Source: Streptomyces alboflavus (GTDB lineage: Bacteria > Actinomycetota > Actinomycetes > Streptomycetales > Streptomycetaceae). From it: a stretch of 64,000 nt of DNA. Positions 59,780-64,000 of the stretch are shown here, one piece after another; the stretch's first letter is position 1, and each line of letters starts with the position of its first letter. Made by a program: the position numbers and the translations under genes. The stretch spans positions 1-64,000 of the forward strand of contig NZ_JNXT01000008.1 in the NCBI RefSeq assembly GCF_000716675.1, in the 5' to 3' direction. The notes beneath the pieces are model-generated. The model ran no database searches, was not told the DNA's origin, and saw only the letters and a list, made by a program, of their open reading frames with translations.

Positions 59780-60297
59780 GTCGTCTCCTGTGCGGTGGGA
59801 GGGCCGTCGGCGGGGCCCTCGATGTGCGCGCCGTAGGCCCGGGTGAGCTCGGCGAGGCGGGCGAAGTCGGACGGGTCGAGCGGGGGTGCCTGCTCGCCGG
59901 GCCTCGCGGGTACGCCCGCCTCGGCGAAGAAGCGCTCGAACCCGGCGGGCGCGGTGAGGATGAGCATGCGCGCCGGGGTCACGCCCGGGTTGGTGAAGCC
60001 GTGCACGATGCCCCGGGGCAGATAGAGGAAGTCGCCCACGCGCGCCCGGGTCGTCGTCCGCCCTGCAAGGACCTCCAGCTCGCCGTCGAGCAGGTAGAAG
60101 GCCTCGTCCTCCCGGCCGTGCACATGCGGGGGCGGGCCGCCGCCGGGCGGGACGGACGCCTCGAGCAGCGCGAACGCGCCGTTCGTCGAGTCGCCGCCCG
60201 CCTTGATGGTGTAGGTGTCCCCCACCACCCACAGCGACCGGCCTGCTCCGGAGCGGACGTGGCGGACCCCCGTCGCCGCTTCATTGATCGCGGTCAT
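59776..60297 (-). CDS. Cupin-domain protein
   Basis: 173-aa protein with one cupin barrel. Metal ligands are visible: HVHGREDEAFYLLDGELEV (two His and a Glu) and the later His in GIVHGFTN. Homologues include quercetin-dioxygenase-like enzymes and metabolite-binding proteins. It is first of a two-gene unit with the SnoaL-like gene and divergent from the LuxR-type regulator, which may control it. Confidence 0.88.
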   Translation of the reverse strand: MTAINEAATGVRHVRSGAGRSLWVVGDTYTIKAGGDSTNGAFALLEASVPPGGGPPPHVHGREDEAFYLLDGELEVLAGRTTTRARVGDFLYLPRGIVHGFTNPGVTPARMLILTAPAGFERFFAEAGVPARPGEQAPPLDPSDFARLAELTRAYGAHIEGPADGPPTAQETT

Positions 60298-60437
60298 CGC
60301 GCCTCCTCATTGCGTGCCCCCGTATCCCCCGAGAACTGCTCTCCCCCGAGAACTTCCTGCTCACGACGCTAGAGGCGTAGGGGTCCGCTGCCTATGCCAC
60401 TTTTCTGGTGTTCTGCCTCGGTCCCGTCTGTGCCACG
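60298..60437. promoter_or_regulatory. Divergent promoter region between cupin and LuxR-type genes
   Basis: 140 bp between divergent starts, less GC-rich around 60300-60380, with GAGAACTGCTCTC and GAGAACTTC as a repeated GAGAACT element at about 60330 and 60349. These could be operator half-sites. No promoter boxes are assigned. Confidence 0.35.
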
Positions 60438-61499
60438 ATGAGTGATGTGAACCACAGCACCCGGGCGCGTGCCTACGAGCGGGTGGCACGGCTCACCGGC
60501 GCGCACCTCGATCTGCCGACGTTCCTCGACGAGGCGTCCGCGCTGCTCGCGACGGCGCTGCCGCACGACGCGGCCTGCTGGCACACCATGGATCCGGCGA
60601 CCCTCATCGAGACGGGTCTCCATCTGGAGCACATGCCGAAGGCCCCGGACGCCGAGGTCGCGGCCCTCGCGTATCTGCCCGACGACTTCAACTCGTTCGT
60701 CGCGCTCGCGCGGGCCGACCGCCACAGCGGCGTCCTCAGCACGGCCACCGGCGGCCACCTGGAGCGGAGCCTGCGCTACCGCGAACTCCTGCGCCCCAAC
60801 AGCGTCAGCGGCGAACTGCGCGCGTCCTGCGTCGTGGACGGCACCTGCTGGGGCAACTTCGCGTTCTTCCGCGAGACCCCGGCCGACTTCACCGAGGACG
60901 AGCAGGACTTCGCCCACGACCTCGCCGCGGTGCTAGGCGGCGGCTTCCGGGGCGCGGTGGTGCGGGGCAGGAGCTGCGGCGCCGGGGCGGGGCTGTGGCC
61001 CGGCCTCCTCCTGTTCGACGCGGACCGGCGGGTCGAGTCGGCGACAGGACCGGCCCGGCACTGGCTCGGCGAGCTGGGCTTTCGCGGCTCACCGGACGAC
61101 GAGCCGCTGCCGTACGCGCTCCTGATGGTCGCCGAGCACGCCCGCGGTGCCGCCACCGACGCGAGTGTCCGGGTGCGGGGCGAGTCGGGCGTCTGGGTCG
61201 AACTGCACGCCTCACCTGCGTCCGGCGGCGGACCGGGCAGGATCGCCGTCATCCTGCAGTCCGCCACGGCCCCGTCCGTCACGTCACTGCTGTCCGCCGC
61301 GTACGGCCTCACCCCGCGGGAGCGCGAGCTGATCGGCCTGGTCCTGCAGGGCTGTGGGACGGGCGAGATCGCGACGCGCCTGTTCATCTCGCCGCACACC
61401 GTCCAGGGTCATCTGAAGTCGATCTTCGCCAAGACCGGGGTGCGCAGCCGTCGGGAGCTGGTCACGCGGGTGTTCACACCGGGGCGCCCGGAGGCCTGA
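60438..61499 (+). CDS. LuxR-type transcriptional regulator
   Basis: 353-aa regulator. The N-terminal 250 residues have a GAF-like sensory layout (HDAACWHTMDPATL, SCVVDGTCWGNFAFFRE). The C-terminal LuxR helix-turn-helix (about 290-345) is LTPRERELIGLVLQG and SPHTVQGHLKSIF. Its divergent position suggests control of the cupin/SnoaL-like pair. I chose ATG 60438; a GTG at 60408 would add 10 poorly conserved residues. No good ribosome site precedes it, so the message may be leaderless. Its 3' end overlaps the convergent TOPRIM gene by 26 bp. Confidence 0.88.
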   Translation: MSDVNHSTRARAYERVARLTGAHLDLPTFLDEASALLATALPHDAACWHTMDPATLIETGLHLEHMPKAPDAEVAALAYLPDDFNSFVALARADRHSGVLSTATGGHLERSLRYRELLRPNSVSGELRASCVVDGTCWGNFAFFRETPADFTEDEQDFAHDLAAVLGGGFRGAVVRGRSCGAGAGLWPGLLLFDADRRVESATGPARHWLGELGFRGSPDDEPLPYALLMVAEHARGAATDASVRVRGESGVWVELHASPASGGGPGRIAVILQSATAPSVTSLLSAAYGLTPRERELIGLVLQGCGTGEIATRLFISPHTVQGHLKSIFAKTGVRSRRELVTRVFTPGRPEA

Positions 61500-62112
61500 G
61501 GCCGGCGAGGAGAGCGTCCAGCGGGGCCGGGACGCGGTCCGGTTCGAGGGCCTCGACGAGGACGCGGCCGTAGCGGATCTTGCGACCCTTCTTCGTGCCG
61601 AGGAAGCGCCGCACCTGCTGGTGCGGCGTGCGTCCCTGCTGTGCGGGCTGGCGCTGGAACGTCCGCAGGGCGCGCAGGTCGCCCTCCGCCTCGACGAGTT
61701 CCTCGACCCGCGGCACGCCGAGGGCGCGGATCAGCTCGTCCTCCAGGTCCGCCGCGCAGACGCAGATCTCTTCCTGCGCCGCGCCGGCCCGCTCCAGGCC
61801 GCGTACGTAGTAGCCGCGCTCGGCCTCGTCGCAGAGCCCGGTGAGACGCAGGCCCAGGCCGGGTGGCCCGAGAAGCCCGGCGAAACGCCCGACGCTCATC
61901 GCTCCGCCCATCGACAGGACGCAGACTCCTTCGGCCGCCAGGTCCCGGCCGCGGCGCGAGGCCAGCGCGCCGACCGCTTCGGCGTCGCTCGGCCCTTCGA
62001 GCAGGACGACCGTGCGGACGGCGAGGCGCTCGGCCAGCTCCCGCGCGGGGTCGCCGGGACCGCCGGCCGCCCAGGCGGTGACCGCTTCCTGGAAGGACCC
62101 CATGTCAGCCAT
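61474..62112 (-). CDS. TOPRIM-domain protein (OLD-like)
   Basis: 212-aa protein with a TOPRIM fold near the N-terminus: VVLLEGPSDAEAVGAL (catalytic-type Glu), VCVLSMGGAMSVGRF and GLCDEAERGY (acidic residues). TOPRIM proteins of the OLD/RecR/primase superfamily act on nucleic acids, but without a companion ATPase here the role is unknown. The lysine/arginine-rich segment TKKGRKIRYG near the C-terminus could bind nucleic acid. The start at 62112 lacks a clear ribosome site; a start further upstream is possible. Confidence 0.78.
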   Translation of the reverse strand: MADMGSFQEAVTAWAAGGPGDPARELAERLAVRTVVLLEGPSDAEAVGALASRRGRDLAAEGVCVLSMGGAMSVGRFAGLLGPPGLGLRLTGLCDEAERGYYVRGLERAGAAQEEICVCAADLEDELIRALGVPRVEELVEAEGDLRALRTFQRQPAQQGRTPHQQVRRFLGTKKGRKIRYGRVLVEALEPDRVPAPLDALLAGLRPPGAPV

Positions 62113-62180
62113 GGGAGGAGTCTGCGCTGTTTCCGGCCACGAGGGTAAGGATTTTCCGCGCACGCCGCGGCACCGGCACG

Positions 62181-63209
62181 TCAGTCGGCGGCCCGCCCGG
62201 TGGCCTTCGCCGTGTCCCGCCCGGCGGCCCGCCCTGTGGCCTTCGCCGTGTCCCGCCCGGTGGCGTCCTCCGCGTCCCGCCCCGCATCCCGCCCCGCGTC
62301 CTGCTCCGCGGCCCGCGCGGCCACGTGCTCGATCGCCTCGACGGCGACCTCCGGTTCGTCGACGTAGATGTAGTGCCCGCTGCCCCGCGCGGTGCTCCGT
62401 TCGCTGTTCCTGGACACCGCCTGCCACTCCTTCTGCCCCTTCGTCCAGTCCTCCTCCAGGCCCTGCCCGTACGTGGGCACGCTCGTGAGGTAGTGCTTGC
62501 CGTGCTGGAGCAGCCGTACGGGGATGGCCCCGGCGGAGCGGACGTCCTGGTCGGTGAAGACGAGCTGTTCCGGGTTCTTCCCCGCGTAGATCGCGAGGGT
62601 CTGGGCGCGCACGTCGGCCGCGGGGCCGGTGGCGGACTCGGGGATCCGCTTCTTGAGGTCGGCGACGGCGGTGGGTGAGGTGGCGTCGAGCAGGACCAGG
62701 CCCCGGACCCGCTCCGGGTGGTCGGGGGCGTACCTGGCCGCGAGCAGCCCGCCCATGGAATGCCCGGCCAGGACGACGGGCTCGTCCCCGGCGACCTCGT
62801 CGAGGACGGCGGTCAGCGTCCTGCCGACGCCGTCGAAGTCCTGACGGCCGTCGGGGCGCTCGCTGTCGCCCGCGCCGAGTCGGTCGTAGGCACAGACCCG
62901 GCCCTTCTCGGCGAGCCGTCGCTGCAGGTCGGACATTTTCGTGAGGTCGTCGCCCCCGCCGTGCAGCAGGACGACGACCGGCCGGTTCTCCATCGGGCTT
63001 CCGGAGCAGGAGACATTCACCAAATGGCCGTCGGCGGTGATCTTCTTGATTCCGGTGAGCCGGTCCTTGTCGGAATGCGACGTGGGTCCCGAGGCCGACG
63101 CCGTCACCTTCGCGTCCGTCTTCGAATCGCCGCAGCCGACCAACCCCACACTGGCCACGGCGCAGCAGAGCCCCAGCGCGACAGCTGCCCCGGTCTTCCG
63201 GCGGGTCAC
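62181..63209 (-). CDS. Alpha/beta hydrolase lipoprotein with repeat tail
   Basis: 342-aa predicted lipoprotein. The signal peptide ends in the lipobox GLVGC (Cys26). The hydrolase fold has the oxyanion-hole HGGG, the nucleophile elbow GHSMGG (Ser around 145) and a late catalytic His in GSGHYIYVD. The last 40 residues are low-complexity repeats of GRDTAKATGRAA type, coded by a 36-bp tandem repeat. GTG 63209 follows AGGAGG by 5 nt. The substrate is unknown; an esterase or peptidase role outside the membrane is plausible. Confidence 0.88.
   Translation of the reverse strand: MTRRKTGAAVALGLCCAVASVGLVGCGDSKTDAKVTASASGPTSHSDKDRLTGIKKITADGHLVNVSCSGSPMENRPVVVLLHGGGDDLTKMSDLQRRLAEKGRVCAYDRLGAGDSERPDGRQDFDGVGRTLTAVLDEVAGDEPVVLAGHSMGGLLAARYAPDHPERVRGLVLLDATSPTAVADLKKRIPESATGPAADVRAQTLAIYAGKNPEQLVFTDQDVRSAGAIPVRLLQHGKHYLTSVPTYGQGLEEDWTKGQKEWQAVSRNSERSTARGSGHYIYVDEPEVAVEAIEHVAARAAEQDAGRDAGRDAEDATGRDTAKATGRAAGRDTAKATGRAAD
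62187..62282 (-). repeat. 36-bp tandem repeat in the hydrolase gene
   Basis: Two nearly identical 36-bp units begin at 62187 and 62223, differing at about two bases, with a third degenerate copy starting at 62259. In the protein each unit is 12 residues. Shorter GRDA repeats follow. Length variation between strains is likely. Confidence 0.8.
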
Positions 63210-63753
63210 AATGTCCTCCTACGAGATGGTTCCCGGTCAGGCAGGGCACCGAGGCGGAACGGCCCTGATGCGATGCCGTCCGAATTCGCCCCGGGATACG
63301 CCGACTTGCGTGCGATCCGCCGCGCCGGAGAGCACACATTTATCACGGGCCCGGCGCGCGAGACGTGCCCCTTGGCGCACGCCCGGGGGCACAGCTGCGC
63401 GTGCCCGCGCGCTCAGCTCCCTGACAGAGCGGGCAATACCCCTGACGAGTGAACGGCCACGCACGAGTGGTTCGATTCCGCGCTCCCCGAGACGGCGCAC
63501 GCCCATTGCCGCCCACTCGAACATTCTGTCGATGATTCGTCCGTCCAACGGCGTGACGCACGGCTGATCAGGCACGTTCTCCGGACACTTCCAGCCCCCG
63601 CTCCCGAGGAGAGCTCGTGCATACCCTTCCCACACCTGCCACCTGCCCTTGCGTGTTCGACAATCCCCGGCCCCACGAGACGCGCCCCGCACAGCGGGTT
63701 GACGGCTCCCGCAGCGCCGTCCGCGCGGCACGACCGCAACCGAGGTGGTGGGC
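63210..63753. other. Intergenic region before the coupled small ORF
   Basis: 544 bp. It contains the ribosome site of the hydrolase gene (complement, 63214-63220) and a 7-bp inverted repeat GTGCCCC/GGGGCAC (63365-63371/63386-63392). AT-richer patches near 63335-63345 could hold a promoter. I see no gene or RNA that I can support. Confidence 0.4.
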
Positions 63754-63816
63754 ATGAAAGCGGCCCTCGACGAGGAGTTCACCGCCCCGGCGCCCGAGCG
63801 GAGTGGTGCGGCGTGA
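63754..63816 (+). CDS. Small 20-residue ORF coupled to the downstream gene
   Basis: ATG with GAGG 8 nt upstream, ending in TGA that overlaps the GTG of the next gene (GTGA). The 20-residue peptide is acidic in the first half (DEE) and ends in PAPERSGAA. It may be a leader ORF that couples translation, or an unrelated short peptide. I do not recognise it. Confidence 0.45.
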   Translation: MKAALDEEFTAPAPERSGAA

Positions 63817-64000
63817 AGCGGTTCTTCGGACGCGTACGCATGGCCGATCCGGTGGTGTCCCGGGCCGAGGAGGAGTTGTTCGGCGGGCCGCTGCGGTACG
63901 ACATGGGCTGGTCCGAGCACGAGCGGGCGCGGTTCGACCTGACGATGGTCACCGCGATCCGCGCGCTGCCCCGCCTGGTGCGGGCCACGCTGCGGCGGGC
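63813..64000 (+). CDS. N-terminal fragment of a probable ABC exporter; 3' partial
   Basis: The first 62 residues of a protein that runs off the window. GTG 63813 has GGAG 9 nt before it and overlaps the stop of the short ORF. The visible segment has RAEEELFGGPLRYDMGWSEHE, which I recall from the N-terminus of actinobacterial ABC transporters with fused membrane and ATPase domains. No membrane segment or Walker motif is in view yet, so the call is tentative. If right, it could export one of the nearby peptides. Confidence 0.5.
   Translation, partial: MKRFFGRVRMADPVVSRAEEELFGGPLRYDMGWSEHERARFDLTMVTAIRALPRLVRATLRR

Noticed and set aside
59123..59836. Plus-strand open frame across the SnoaL-like gene
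   Set aside because: The minus-strand SnoaL-like gene has a good ribosome site, an ATGA overlap with the cupin gene and a recognisable fold.
63430..63490. tRNA-like T-loop (GGTTCGATTCC)
   Set aside because: The T-stem has only four of five pairs and I found no matching 5' acceptor strand within tRNA distance on either strand.

Overview
The window is high-GC actinobacterial DNA, almost certainly Streptomyces. Third positions are G/C-rich, starts are often GTG or TTG, genes join by ATGA/GTGA overlaps, TTA codons are rare, and modular NRPS/PKS genes are present.

Layout. (1) 1-1378: 3' end of an NRPS (end of an A domain, PCP, thioesterase), closed by a strong hairpin terminator at 1403-1446. 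(2) 1379-2108: non-coding, with a folded, leader-like stretch before the next operon. (3) 2109-29781: a long, tightly coupled operon for a cell-surface or extracellular polysaccharide. It holds a priming sugar-1-phosphate transferase, an AlgD-like GDP-mannose dehydrogenase, glycosyltransferases, two Wzz-like chain-length proteins, an AsnB amidotransferase, a two-domain dehydrogenase, a heparinase/alginate-lyase-like protein, a beta-helix lipoprotein, a Wzy/ligase-like membrane protein, a sugar C-methyltransferase, a nucleotidylyltransferase, a PIG-L deacetylase, an epimerase, a DUF4910 aminopeptidase-like protein, a flippase, a pyruvyltransferase-like protein, an RmlC-like epimerase and a class III aminotransferase. 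Together they suggest a Wzx/Wzy-type pathway making a uronic-acid-containing, unusually decorated polymer. (4) 29789-34237: unrelated accessory genes (PAP2 phosphatase, VOC protein, NmrA-like reductase, beta-propeller protein and a divergent LysR regulator). (5) 34699-58990: two convergent assembly lines that meet at one bidirectional terminator. The plus-strand gene encodes A-T-C-A-T-KS-KR-ACP-TE with no acyltransferase. The minus-strand gene encodes a four-module NRPS, A(MT)-T / C-A(MT)-T / C-A-T / C-A-T-TE, with a methyltransferase inserted in each of the first two A domains. (6) 59411-64000: a SnoaL-like/cupin pair, a divergent LuxR-type regulator, a TOPRIM protein, a lipoprotein hydrolase with a repeat tail, and a small ORF coupled to the start of a gene that runs off the window.

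Regulation. In-frame TTA leucine codons (read by the bldA tRNA in Streptomyces) occur as codon 6 of the first two polysaccharide genes, once in the heparinase-like gene and once in the NRPS-PKS gene. This suggests that both systems are tied to the developmental programme. I saw no insertion sequences, CRISPR arrays, rRNA or convincing tRNA genes.
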